Shown piece by piece: positions 7,924-15,783 of a stretch of 64,000 nt of DNA. The translations under genes and the position numbers were made by a program. A model generated the notes under the pieces. That model did no database searches and had not been told where the DNA came from. It saw nothing but the letters and a program-made list of their open reading frames with translations. This DNA is from UMGS1322 sp900550765. Its GTDB lineage: Bacteria; Bacillota; Clostridia; Christensenellales; QALW01. How positions within the stretch are numbered: the first letter of the stretch is position 1; each line of letters begins with the position of its first letter. The DNA lies in the NCBI GenBank assembly GCA_958448705.1, contig CAUDEY010000003.1:1-64000 (forward strand). Reading direction: 5' to 3'.

Positions 7924-8056
7924 ATCATCCCCTCCTTTGGTCTATGAGTGATCAAAACCGGTTTCATCTATATAGACGCATATTCACATCAAAAGGTTCA
8001 TTTCAACAATAAATCATATAATGTATCCATAGCAAGATAAAATTCAATATATAAAA

Positions 8057-8093
8057 AGAATCGGCAATCTTGTGCCGAAAATTGTCGATTCTT
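8057..8093. other. Inverted repeat / hairpin
   Basis: A 13-bp stem (AAGAATCGGCAAT with ATTGTCGATTCTT, one G-T pair) and an 11-base loop lies in the 473-base gap between the sigma factor and the XRE gene. There is no clear U tract, so its function is open. Confidence 0.45.
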
Positions 8094-8159
8094 AATGCCA
8101 ACAGGCAACAACAAAGATCTCAGTTAAAAAAATATATAATAGATAACATTTTATATTCT

Positions 8160-8376
8160 TTATTCGGCACAATATTTTATAAAGCAAGAAAATGTTAACT
8201 CTGTATTTAATTCTCCGCAAAGACTGGCAAAACTACTCTCATCATCTTTCTTTGACCATTCGCTCGTTTGTATCGTCTCAATTTTCGAAAATCCCAAATG
8301 ATCAAAAATTTCCAAACTATTCTAAAAAAATTTCATGATATCTTGACTTTATAATCTCACCCGCCTCTTGGAGCAT
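8160..8376 (-). pseudogene. Possible remnant of a frameshifted gene
   Basis: Directly downstream of the XRE gene, a 19-residue frame (8317-8376, MLQEAGEIIKSRYHEIFLE) is followed in another frame by a 53-residue tail (8160-8321, NSLEIFDHLGFSKIETIQT..., ending KYCAE). Together they look like the C-terminal end of one soluble protein interrupted near a run of seven T. No ribosome site is visible. I cannot name the family. Confidence 0.35.
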
Positions 8377-8396
8377 TTTATTATAGTAGAGCCGTT

Positions 8397-8906
8397 TTAT
8401 ACTTTCTTCCGCGTCAAGATGATTCCAACGATTGTCCCTATAAGTATGATCGGTGCAAATCTGACAAACAGCCATTCAAATGCATGAAAAGCCGCCCCGG
8501 CAACGGCGGTTTCAGGGTCATTATAATTCCAGCTTAAGTAAGAACCATTTAATGTAAGTAAAACCGCATAAATGATTCCTATAACCGCACACAAGGAGAT
8601 AAATAGCCAATGAAATATTTTTCGTCTCATGCTCTTCCTTTGTGTGAGCTGTAAGTTTATAATCTCCAGTTTTTCAGAAATCGCTTTTAAATCATCAACC
8701 TTTGACTGAGCAACCGTTTCTCCCAGCAAAGTGCTTACCGGTGTTTCAAGCGCCTCCGATAGAGAAATCAACATATCCGAATCAGGAACGGATACTCCTT
8801 GCTCCCATTTAGAGATTGTTTGTCGCACCACATTCAGCTTGATAGCAAGCTCTTCTTGCGAAAGTCCTTTTGATTTTCTGATTGCTTTTATGTTTTCGTG
8901 TAACAT
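8397..8906 (-). CDS. XRE-family transcriptional regulator with membrane segments
   Basis: A 169-residue protein. Residues 1-62 are a Cro/CI-type helix-turn-helix (KGLSQEELAIKLNVVRQTIS, then KWEQGVSVPDSDML). The C-terminal half has two membrane helices (about residues 95-117 and 144-163). This layout is common in Clostridia for regulators that respond to envelope or drug stress. The start at 8906 is preceded by GAGGTTA. It lies in an accessory patch and its targets are unknown. Confidence 0.85.
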   Translation of the reverse strand: MLHENIKAIRKSKGLSQEELAIKLNVVRQTISKWEQGVSVPDSDMLISLSEALETPVSTLLGETVAQSKVDDLKAISEKLEIINLQLTQRKSMRRKIFHWLFISLCAVIGIIYAVLLTLNGSYLSWNYNDPETAVAGAAFHAFEWLFVRFAPIILIGTIVGIILTRKKV

Positions 8907-9098
8907 GAAGAATAACCTCTTTTCTTTTATTTGTTATCACTATTATACGAGAAACTGCCCGTTGCTACAAGCAACGCAGATTAACATTCCTGTTTGATAG
9001 TTGTGCGTTTGATATACTGGGAGCAAAAACTAACGCCCGGCAAATTGTTCCCGGCATCATCTATTGATCCAATAAAAAGACGAACTGCAATTTGTCGC

Positions 9099-9128
9099 TT
9101 GGTGAGATCATATAAATTATCTCACCAA
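9099..9128. promoter_or_regulatory. Perfect inverted repeat in a gene-free stretch
   Basis: TTGGTGAGAT, ten bases, ATCTCACCAA: a perfect 10-bp inverted repeat about 190 bases upstream of the XRE start. It could be an operator or the hairpin of a small transcript. The rest of 8907-9346 shows no supported gene. Confidence 0.35.
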
Positions 9129-9346
9129 TACTATAACATAAAAATCAAAAAAGCCGGTTGCTTTACAGGAATCGACTTCTTTTGACATGGTACGAGTATT
9201 CTTTCTTACAGGACTTGCCTGCAAACGCAGTAAAATGAAGGGATTTTTAGTATGCGAAGCGCACAATATCGCACGTTAGTAAGGAGCAAATCAGCATGAA
9301 AACGACGCGCTTACAAGCCGTTAGCCAATGCGAACGTGACTGTTTG

Positions 9347-9383
9347 AAAAAAATCGCCGCAAGCAATATGACACTTGCGGCGA
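9347..9383 (-). terminator. Terminator of the VOC-protein gene
   Basis: A perfect 10-bp stem (TCGCCGCAAG with CTTGCGGCGA) and a 10-base loop, followed on the minus strand by seven T. It lies 84 bases past the stop of the minus-strand VOC gene. Confidence 0.8.
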
Positions 9384-9467
9384 CGTGTCAAGAGGCTATA
9401 AAAATATTTTTACAGTTTCTGATGGGCGATTTGAACCCTTGCAAAATAAAAACATGTGCCCCCAATA

Positions 9468-9812
9468 TTATTCAAGAAACATGATAATATTTCCATCGGG
9501 ATCTTCTAAAAGCAATTGCTCACCACCCCAATCCGTCTTTTTGATCGGTTCAATATTGATGCCTTTCTTGGTTAAATCCCGATACGTTAAACGCAAACTA
9601 TCAACATGAACTACAATCGTTATATACTCTCCTTTTTGTTTTCCCCATTTATTTTCATCCCAAACGCAGATTGTCATTTCATTTTTGGCATTGCCAAAAT
9701 TGTATCCATCAAAGCAGTCATTATCAACAAAAACAGAAATCCCTATCAGCTCATAAAATTCCGCCAATTTTTTCGGTTGTTTTGAACTGATATTGATACA
9801 CATAATTTTCAT
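9468..9812 (-). CDS. VOC-family (glyoxalase/bleomycin-resistance fold) protein
   Basis: A 114-residue single VOC domain. The N-terminal strand MKIMCINISSKQPKKLAEFYE and the C-terminal GGEQLLLEDPDGNIIMFLE are typical. The Glu before DPDG and the C-terminal Glu fit metal ligands of the fold. Such proteins act as lyases, dioxygenases or drug-binding proteins; the substrate cannot be told. The start is the ATG at 9812, because GAGGAG and AAGGAGGG precede it, whereas the in-frame GTG at 9824 directly abuts the AAGGAGGG and leaves it no spacing. It is a single-gene unit with its own terminator. Confidence 0.75.
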   Translation of the reverse strand: MKIMCINISSKQPKKLAEFYELIGISVFVDNDCFDGYNFGNAKNEMTICVWDENKWGKQKGEYITIVVHVDSLRLTYRDLTKKGINIEPIKKTDWGGEQLLLEDPDGNIIMFLE

Positions 9813-9847
9813 TAATCTCCTCACCCTCCTTTTTATTTTATAATAGC

Positions 9848-9890
9848 AAAAAACCTGCCGAAAAGCAATCGTTACTATTTCGACAGGTTT
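9848..9890 (-). terminator. Terminator downstream of the decayed tRNA copy
   Basis: A 13-bp stem with one mismatch (AAACCTGCCGAAA with TTTCGACAGGTTT), followed on the minus strand by six T. Confidence 0.7.
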
Positions 9891-9896
9891 CTATAT

Positions 9897-9923
9897 TGGT
9901 CGGAGTAGAATTATAGGATTTGA
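9897..9923 (-). pseudogene. Decayed tRNA 3' end (possible attachment-site copy)
   Basis: Read on the minus strand this stretch resembles a tRNA T-loop and acceptor end: TCAAATCC, then CCGACCA. Both pieces are identical to those of the tRNA-Pro 66 bases away, but the DNA between them differs and no 5' half exists. Either a second tRNA was lost here, or this is the leftover 3'-end copy made by an integrated element. Confidence 0.4.
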
Positions 9924-9936
9924 GGAAAAATAAAAT

Positions 9937-9960
9937 GGGAGATCCTATAAGGATACTCCC
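9937..9960 (-). terminator. Terminator of tRNA-Pro
   Basis: A hairpin, GGGAG-TATCC with GGAT-CTCCC and a short mismatch, followed on the minus strand by ATTTTATTTTT, begins 3 bases after the tRNA CCA end. Confidence 0.65.
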
Positions 9961-9962
9961 AC

Positions 9963-10039
9963 TGGTCGGGGTGACGGGATTTGAACCCACGACCTTTTGG
10001 TCCCGAACCAAACGCGCTACCAAGCTGCGCTACACCCCG
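9963..10039 (-). tRNA. tRNA-Pro (anticodon CGG)
   Basis: A 77-base cloverleaf with encoded CCA. The acceptor stem is CGGGGTG with CACCCCG. The anticodon stem TTTGG/CCAAA holds the loop TTCGGGA, giving anticodon CGG (reads CCG, proline). The T-loop is GTTCAAATC. A consensus promoter lies upstream at 10054-10082. Confidence 0.96.
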
Positions 10040-10053
10040 ACGGAAACATATCA

Positions 10054-10082
10054 AGTATATACAAAAAGAGCTGTTTTGTCAA
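10054..10082 (-). promoter_or_regulatory. Promoter of tRNA-Pro
   Basis: On the minus strand TTGACA (10077-10082), a 17-bp gap and TATACT (10054-10059), ending 15 bases before the tRNA. Confidence 0.8.
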
Positions 10083-10276
10083 ATAAAAAATACGCCTTGC
10101 CTATTTTTTCTTTCTATCTTATATAATGCAGTAAAAAAATCTTTTGATACAGCCTTGCCCTATCGCCGCATGAAGAAATTTCTTGACATTTTTCCCCGGC
10201 TGTTCTAAAATTTTTTACACAAGAGACCCTTACATAAAAAACTATTTTAATAAAACACGTTTATGGAGATAAAAAT

Positions 10277-11191
10277 ATGATACGATATTTGGCCTTTTGC
10301 AAAATTCTTGAATACGGCAGTTTTACGCGCGCTGCGGAATCGTTAGGCTACACCCAAGCTGCCGTAAGCCAGATGATCACATCACTGGAAAATGAGCTTT
10401 CCCTTAAATTACTGATTCGTACCCGTTCCGGTGTACATCTTACACCGGAGGGCAGCCAAATTTATCCGATGATACAAAAATCGGTTTCCGCCGCACGGGA
10501 ACTTGCCGATAAGGTAAAGGAGATCAACGGGTTGGAATCGGGGGAAGTACGCATCGGCATTTTTTCCAGTATGTCACAGCATGTTCTGCCGGGTATTATC
10601 AAAGCGTTCGGCGATCTTTACCCCAGCATCAGCTTTGTACTGTACCAGGGGGATAATAAAACCTTTCCTACTTGGCTTAAAAACGGCATTATTGATTTTG
10701 CTTTCATGTATCCCGAAGTATCTTCCGGATTTAAGACCGATACCATTGCAACAGAACAATTTTTAGCCGTTCTTCCCAAAAATCATCCGTTAGCACAAGT
10801 GGAAACCGTTCCCTTAAAAGATTTAGCAGCAGAACCGCTGATCATCGTAGAGGAGGGCGGTCATATCAATACCGCACTCAGAGCGTTTAGCACCCTGGAA
10901 ACTTCCCCCAACGTAAAATTTAGAATCCAGGATGATGCTACCATTTTAGCCATGGTAGAAAAAGGGTTAGGCGTAAGCCTGCTTTCCGCAATGACACTGG
11001 AACATTCTACATACCAATTTCAAAAACGGCCTACTGTACCACCGGTAGAGCGTACCATATGCGTAGCCTATGAAGACCCCGCGCTGCTGCCCATCGCTGC
11101 AAAAAGATTTCTGAATTTTATGTACGAACATTTGCATGAATACATGAACGGTGCCTATGTACATACCCTGCAGGTGCCGCCGCTGAAGTAA
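10277..11191 (+). CDS. LysR-family transcriptional regulator
   Basis: A 304-residue regulator. The N-terminal winged helix-turn-helix (about residues 1-60: FTRAAESLGYTQAAVSQMI, then LENELSLKLL) is followed by a periplasmic-binding-like effector domain (about 90-295). The pattern GEVRIGIFSSMSQHVLP marks the start of that domain. It lies 11 bases upstream of the DUF5131 gene on the same strand, which is its likely operon partner or target. The effector is unknown. The start ATG at 10277 follows GGAGATAAAAAT. Confidence 0.9.
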   Translation: MIRYLAFCKILEYGSFTRAAESLGYTQAAVSQMITSLENELSLKLLIRTRSGVHLTPEGSQIYPMIQKSVSAARELADKVKEINGLESGEVRIGIFSSMSQHVLPGIIKAFGDLYPSISFVLYQGDNKTFPTWLKNGIIDFAFMYPEVSSGFKTDTIATEQFLAVLPKNHPLAQVETVPLKDLAAEPLIIVEEGGHINTALRAFSTLETSPNVKFRIQDDATILAMVEKGLGVSLLSAMTLEHSTYQFQKRPTVPPVERTICVAYEDPALLPIAAKRFLNFMYEHLHEYMNGAYVHTLQVPPLK

Positions 11192-11202
11192 AGGAACTTT
11201 TT

Positions 11203-12075
11203 ATGCATGATATTTGGAACCCCTGGCACGGCTGCAAAAAATGCAGCGAGGGCTGCGACCACTGTTATATGTATTATTTGGATCGTCTGCGGGATAAATG
11301 CGGCCAAGAGATTTACAAAACTGCCAACTTTGCCTACCCTTTGCAGAAAAAATGCAACGGAAGCTATAAAATACAAGCGGGCGAGACAATACGCGTTTGT
11401 ATGACCTCTGATTTCTTTTTAGAAGAAGCCGATGCCTGGAGAAACGACGCTTGGAATATCATGCATGACCGCCGTGATGTGATCTTTTTTTTGCTTACCA
11501 AGCGCCCCCAGCGTGCTTCTTCCTGCCTGCCCAGGGATTGGGGCAACGGCTGGGAAAATATCTTTTTTCATGTAACCTGTGAAAACCAAATACGTGCAGA
11601 TGAACGAATTCCCCTGCTTCTAGATCTTCCTTTCAAGCATAAAGGCATCATGTGCGCACCGCTTATCGGTCCGATTTGTCTAAAACAATATTTAACCACT
11701 GGTGCCATTGAACAAGTTATCTGCGGTGGTGAAAATTATGACGGCGCACGCCCCTGTAACTTTGACTGGGTAAAAAAACTGTACAATGAATGTGCAGAAA
11801 CGAATATAACATTTTCCTTTATTGAAACGGGAAATATCTTTATAAAAGACGGCCGGCGCTATCTGTTAAAAGGAAAACGCTTGCAAAGTGAAATGGCCTT
11901 TAAATCCGGAATGTTCTTTCAGGGGCGCCCCGTTCACTTTCACCTCTATGATGCTCTGGGAATTGAAATTCCCGAGGCGGAACGCTATAAACCGCATTAT
12001 CGTTCATCCTGTGCAAGCTGCGGCAGCAAACCAATCTGCAACGGTTGCTCTAACTGCGGAAAATGTGCCAAATAA
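11203..12075 (+). CDS. DUF5131 (phage Gp37/Gp68-like) Cys-rich protein
   Basis: A 290-residue protein of the DUF5131 group, often found in phages and mobile DNA. The N-terminus has WNPWHGCKKCSEGCDHCY (about residues 5-22), a Cys pattern like that of radical-SAM enzymes, then a barrel-like region with FLLTKRPQR, VICGGE and FIETGN. The C-terminus adds three CxxC motifs (CASC, CNGC, CGKC) that should bind zinc or an Fe-S cluster. The reaction is not established. It follows the LysR gene by 11 bases and ends at a strong terminator. Confidence 0.8.
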   Translation: MHDIWNPWHGCKKCSEGCDHCYMYYLDRLRDKCGQEIYKTANFAYPLQKKCNGSYKIQAGETIRVCMTSDFFLEEADAWRNDAWNIMHDRRDVIFFLLTKRPQRASSCLPRDWGNGWENIFFHVTCENQIRADERIPLLLDLPFKHKGIMCAPLIGPICLKQYLTTGAIEQVICGGENYDGARPCNFDWVKKLYNECAETNITFSFIETGNIFIKDGRRYLLKGKRLQSEMAFKSGMFFQGRPVHFHLYDALGIEIPEAERYKPHYRSSCASCGSKPICNGCSNCGKCAK

Positions 12076-12105
12076 TCTTTCCTGTTTCACTATTTCCATA
12101 CTAAA

Positions 12106-12136
12106 AGAAGCGTTTTCTGTTTCAGAAAACGCTTCT
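12106..12136. terminator. Bidirectional terminator
   Basis: A perfect 14-bp stem, AGAAGCGTTTTCTG with CAGAAAACGCTTCT and a TTT loop. It separates the plus-strand DUF5131 gene from the end of the minus-strand liv operon, 4 bases from the livF stop. Confidence 0.85.
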
Positions 12137-12139
12137 TTC

Positions 12140-12850
12140 TTACCCACCCAAGTAGGCCTTTTTTATCGTCTCACTACCGGCAAGCTCACTGCCGGTACCG
12201 GAATACCGAATCTCTCCGTTTTCAAGCACATAAGCACGGTCTGCGATTTTCAACGCCTTTTCCGCATTCTGTTCAACCAGTAAAATGGTGATTCCGCTTT
12301 GATGCAATTCCTTAATGATAGAAAATACCTGATCCACCAACAACGGAGAAAGCCCCATGGAGGGTTCATCCAGCATTAAAAGTCTGGGATGGCTCATCAT
12401 GGCGCGGCCCATAGCCAGCATTTGCTGTTCTCCACCGGACAGTGTTCCCGCCACCTGCCGGCGCCGTTCCGCCAATCGAGGGAACCGATGGTAAATTTCC
12501 TCCATATCCTGCCGTATTTTTTTCATATCTTTTTGTACATAGGCGCCCATCAGCAAATTTTCATAAACAGTCAGTTCTTGAAAAATACGCCTTCCCTCCG
12601 GCACCTGTACGATCCCCTTATGAACAATCTTATGACAGGGCATTTTAGTAATCTCCTGCCCGTCATAAAGAAGTACTCCGCTTCTTGCAGGAATCAGCCC
12701 CATAATGCTTTGCATCGTCGTGGTCTTTCCCGCACCGTTCGCACCGATAAGCGTTACAATCTCACCGTTACCGACTTCAAAGCTGATACCTTTTAACGCC
12801 TGTATTACACCGTAATAGACCTCAAGACCTTTAACCTCTAATAAAGCCAT
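12140..12850 (-). CDS. livF: Branched-chain amino acid ABC transporter ATPase LivF
   Basis: A 236-residue ATPase. It shows Walker A GANGAGKT, the signature TLSGGEQQM, Walker B LLMLDEPSMG and the LivF-typical start VYYGVIQALKGISFEV. With LivG it powers import through LivHM. The start is the ATG at 12850, because GGAGG in the end of livG lies 11 bases upstream; a longer in-frame reading reaches back inside livG. It is the last gene of the operon. Confidence 0.95.
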   Translation of the reverse strand: MALLEVKGLEVYYGVIQALKGISFEVGNGEIVTLIGANGAGKTTTMQSIMGLIPARSGVLLYDGQEITKMPCHKIVHKGIVQVPEGRRIFQELTVYENLLMGAYVQKDMKKIRQDMEEIYHRFPRLAERRRQVAGTLSGGEQQMLAMGRAMMSHPRLLMLDEPSMGLSPLLVDQVFSIIKELHQSGITILLVEQNAEKALKIADRAYVLENGEIRYSGTGSELAGSETIKKAYLGG

Positions 12851-12857
12851 AATGCCG

Positions 12858-13628
12858 TCAACCTCCGATATAAGCCCTAATGACCTCAGGATCATTCAGT
12901 GCTGATTTGGTATCCCCCTGTGCTAATACTGTACCGAAATTCAATACTGTTATCTCGTCACAAAGCCCGGATACAAATTTCATATCGTGTTCAATGAGTA
13001 AAATTGCAAGATCAAAATGATCCCTGATATACCGGATAACGTCCATCAATTCGGCCGTTTCTTTCGGATTCATTCCTGCAGCAGGTTCATCCAGCAAAAG
13101 GATTTTAGGGTTTGTAGCAAGTGCACGTGCAATCTCCAGCTTTCGCTGCTGCCCATAAGGCAGGTTACAAGAAAGCTGATTGCGCATTTCCTCTAAGCCA
13201 AAAATACGCAGGATTTCCTTAGCGCGCTGCCGCATTCTGTCCTCCGTATCAAAATGCTTCGGCAACCGAAGCATACTTGCCAAAGGACTGCATCGAAATT
13301 CCGGCTGGTTATGCAGGCCTACCAAGACATTGCGAATCACACTCATATTATTGAATAAACGAATATTTTGAAATGTTCTGGCAATTCCCTTATGATTAAT
13401 CGTCTCCTGTGTTTTGCCGGTAAGCTCTTCCCCTTCTAAAAAGAACGTTCCGCAGGTAGGCTGATACACACCGGTAAGCAAATTAAATACGGTAGTCTTT
13501 CCCGCCCCGTTAGGACCTACAAGACCGTATATCTGCTTTGCATGAATTTGAAGATTCACATCCTCTACCGCTTTCAACCCGCCGAAGGAGATTCCGAGGT
13601 TTTGGGTTTCCAATATAATATCAGGCAT
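12858..13628 (-). CDS. livG: Branched-chain amino acid ABC transporter ATPase LivG
   Basis: A 256-residue ATPase. It has Walker A GPNGAGKT, the signature LPYGQQRKLEIARALA (LivG proteins have this LSxG variant), Walker B ILLLDEPAAGMNP and the LivG-type C-terminus VLAQGDTKSALNDPEVIRAYIG. It starts directly after the livM stop, so the two are translationally coupled. It pairs with LivF on the inner face of the membrane. Confidence 0.95.
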   Translation of the reverse strand: MPDIILETQNLGISFGGLKAVEDVNLQIHAKQIYGLVGPNGAGKTTVFNLLTGVYQPTCGTFFLEGEELTGKTQETINHKGIARTFQNIRLFNNMSVIRNVLVGLHNQPEFRCSPLASMLRLPKHFDTEDRMRQRAKEILRIFGLEEMRNQLSCNLPYGQQRKLEIARALATNPKILLLDEPAAGMNPKETAELMDVIRYIRDHFDLAILLIEHDMKFVSGLCDEITVLNFGTVLAQGDTKSALNDPEVIRAYIGG

Positions 13629-14780
13629 TTATTCTTCCTCCCCTTCTTTCTGCTCTGCGGCGGGCTTCTCGTTTGGCTGAATTTCTACCGAAAGCAATTC
13701 ATCCATCTCTATTTTTGTTTCGATTCTGTTCCAGGCTGCATCATCATCCTGGATGACTTCAGGAGCGTTGTGCCTATGGCTCTTTTTCTTCATAAAATTC
13801 CGGATACTCAATTTCTCTTTTATACTCTTCAGTTCCGGTGCATTATTAAACAAAACAATGCCGATCAAAATCACTGCATATACAATAGATTTTACCGGTG
13901 CCAACGGACCGGAAAGCTCATTCTGAAGGGCAATATTCACATATGTAATAATAGCAGCGGCAATTAGTGATCCATTAATGCTCCCCATGCCTCCAAGCAC
14001 TACCATAACCAGAATTTCTATCGAATAATTATAAGAGAACGTCTCCTGCCTTACCGTACCGAACGTCTGACCATAAATGACACCTGCAACGCCGGCAAAA
14101 AACGCAGCGATCACAAAAACAATCAATTTATAAAACGTAACATTAATCCCCATTGCGCGGGCAGCTATTTCATTATCACGAATAGCGGTAACCGCCCTTC
14201 CATGCTTGCTGCGAATAAAATTCTGGCTTAAAAACAATACGACCAACAAGGTAACAATTGCTACAATAAACAAACTGTTGCTGTCATACAGCTGTGTGCT
14301 AAGCCCCATGGCTCCGCCAAACAAGGAAAGATTTTTAAAGATATTACGCACAATCTCGCCAAAAGCAAGCGTAGCAATCGCCAAATAATCTCCCTTCAGC
14401 CGAAGTGCCGGCATTCCGACAATAAATCCGAACAGCGCTGCTACAAGGCCCCCCAGCAGCATAGAAAGAATAAAAATCAATAACTCTCCGCCGCCCATAG
14501 TGCTGCGAAGAAAATTTGCAAAAAAACATCCAATATAGGCGCCAACACACATAAAACCGGCATGGCCTAAACTCAGTTCTCCTAAAAAGCCGACTACAAG
14601 ATTCAGTGAAACAGCCAGTATCGCGCTAAACGCAATACGTGTAAGCATACTGCGGTCACCTTTTCCCAGCGCCCCAGCCTGATTCAGCAAAATCATAACG
14701 ATCAGCACAGCAACAATAATAAAATAATTCAGAGCATTCTTCCATTGAAACGATTTTTTTATATTCTGTAAATATCCCAT
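13629..14780 (-). CDS. livM: Branched-chain amino acid ABC transporter permease LivM
   Basis: A 383-residue permease with about nine membrane helices and the family segments LSLNLVVGFLGELSLGHAGF, LKGDYLAIATLAFGEI and GGMGSINGSL. Compared with typical LivM it carries an extra hydrophilic tail of about 60 residues (from about 322 on), acidic at the end (EQKEGEEE) and predicted in the cytoplasm. It lies 3 bases downstream of livH and abuts livG. Confidence 0.94.
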   Translation of the reverse strand: MGYLQNIKKSFQWKNALNYFIIVAVLIVMILLNQAGALGKGDRSMLTRIAFSAILAVSLNLVVGFLGELSLGHAGFMCVGAYIGCFFANFLRSTMGGGELLIFILSMLLGGLVAALFGFIVGMPALRLKGDYLAIATLAFGEIVRNIFKNLSLFGGAMGLSTQLYDSNSLFIVAIVTLLVVLFLSQNFIRSKHGRAVTAIRDNEIAARAMGINVTFYKLIVFVIAAFFAGVAGVIYGQTFGTVRQETFSYNYSIEILVMVVLGGMGSINGSLIAAAIITYVNIALQNELSGPLAPVKSIVYAVILIGIVLFNNAPELKSIKEKLSIRNFMKKKSHRHNAPEVIQDDDAAWNRIETKIEMDELLSVEIQPNEKPAAEQKEGEEE

Positions 14781-14783
14781 TTT

Positions 14784-15647
14784 TCAGACCTTCACCCTTC
14801 TCTTTTTGCCCAGCAAGCCAATGGGACGAATCATAAGTATCAAGATCAAAAAGCCAAATTCTATTGCCGTGGTATAACTGGCAACAGCCTCGATGCTAAG
14901 ACAAATATTTTCAATAAGCCCCAGAAGAACTCCGCCGAGCATTGCCCCGGGAATAGAGCCTATTCCGCCGATAACCGCTGCCGCAAAGGCCTTGATTCCG
15001 GGCATAGATCCCAGCGTAGGACTGATAGAAGTCGTCGGCAGATAAAAGATACTGGCAAAAGTCGCTAATGCCGAGCCAATGGCAAAGGTAATCATAATAA
15101 TCGTATTAACATTTACCCCCATAAGCTGTGCCGCGCCTTTATCCTCCGAAACAGCCAGCATGGCCCTGCCGATCCTTGTCTTTTTTACAAACAAGGTAAG
15201 TCCGGCCATGATCGCCGCACCGCACACTAAAGTTATAATACTGCTGATTTTGATAGAGTACTCGCCTATATGCGTATTGCCAAGTCTATCAAGAATGGAA
15301 ACCGTCTTTTGATCGGCACCGAAAATAAGCTGTGCAACCCCTTGTAAAAGATAGCTGACGCCGATAGCCGTAATCAAAACCGCCAGCGGAGACGCGCCGC
15401 GCAAAGGTTTATAGGCAAGCTTTTCGATCACTACCCCTAATACCGTACACAGAATAAGCGCCGCAATGAACGCCACTACCGGATTACCGGTTACCGCAAG
15501 CATTGCATAAATAGCATAAGCACCCACCATAATAATATCGCCATGTGCAAAATTAAGCATTTTAGCAATACCGTAAACCATAGTATATCCCAGGGCAATC
15601 AGCGCATAGATAGCGCCCAGACTTAAGCCGTCAATAATCGTAACCAT
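14784..15647 (-). CDS. livH: Branched-chain amino acid ABC transporter permease LivH
   Basis: A 287-residue permease with eight or so membrane helices. Family segments are GLSLGAIYALIALGYTMVYG, LNFAHGDIIMVGAY and GGIGSIPGAMLGG. It pairs with LivM. It is separated from livK upstream by 136 bases that contain a long stable hairpin (15668-15722), which may make livK mRNA more abundant than the permease mRNA. Confidence 0.95.
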   Translation of the reverse strand: MVTIIDGLSLGAIYALIALGYTMVYGIAKMLNFAHGDIIMVGAYAIYAMLAVTGNPVVAFIAALILCTVLGVVIEKLAYKPLRGASPLAVLITAIGVSYLLQGVAQLIFGADQKTVSILDRLGNTHIGEYSIKISSIITLVCGAAIMAGLTLFVKKTRIGRAMLAVSEDKGAAQLMGVNVNTIIMITFAIGSALATFASIFYLPTTSISPTLGSMPGIKAFAAAVIGGIGSIPGAMLGGVLLGLIENICLSIEAVASYTTAIEFGFLILILMIRPIGLLGKKRRVKV

Positions 15648-15667
15648 TCTTTTAACTCCTTTGTTTT

Positions 15668-15722
15668 TCGGTTTAATGGGAGAAGCATCCGGGCCGTTTT
15701 AATTCCTCTCCCATTAAACCGA
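15668..15722 (-). other. Intercistronic hairpin between livK and livH
   Basis: A perfect 16-bp stem (TCGGTTTAATGGGAGA with TCTCCCATTAAACCGA) with a 23-base loop. No U tract follows on the minus strand, so it is more likely an mRNA-stabilising or processing element than a terminator. A smaller palindrome, GACC-ATAC-GGTC, touches it. Confidence 0.7.
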
Positions 15723-15783
15723 CCATACGGTCGAAGATATGTTATCCCCGACCGTAATGTGGTTTGTAGATATTATATACTTT

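Noticed and set aside
8994..9185. A 63-residue plus-strand frame upstream of the XRE gene
   Set aside because: No ribosome site, atypical composition, and it contains the perfect inverted repeat at 9099-9128.
9296..9484. A 62-residue plus-strand frame with a TAAGGAG site
   Set aside because: It contains the clear terminator of the opposite-strand VOC gene and overlaps that gene's end. The protein has no recognisable features. Ribosome-site match alone is not enough.
9838..10208. Small frames across the tRNA-Pro region on both strands
   Set aside because: They read through the tRNA, its promoter and its terminators, which explain the sequence better.
15668..15722. Full rho-independent terminator between livK and livH
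   Set aside because: The stem is strong, but no U tract follows on the transcribed strand and the permease genes need the same transcript.
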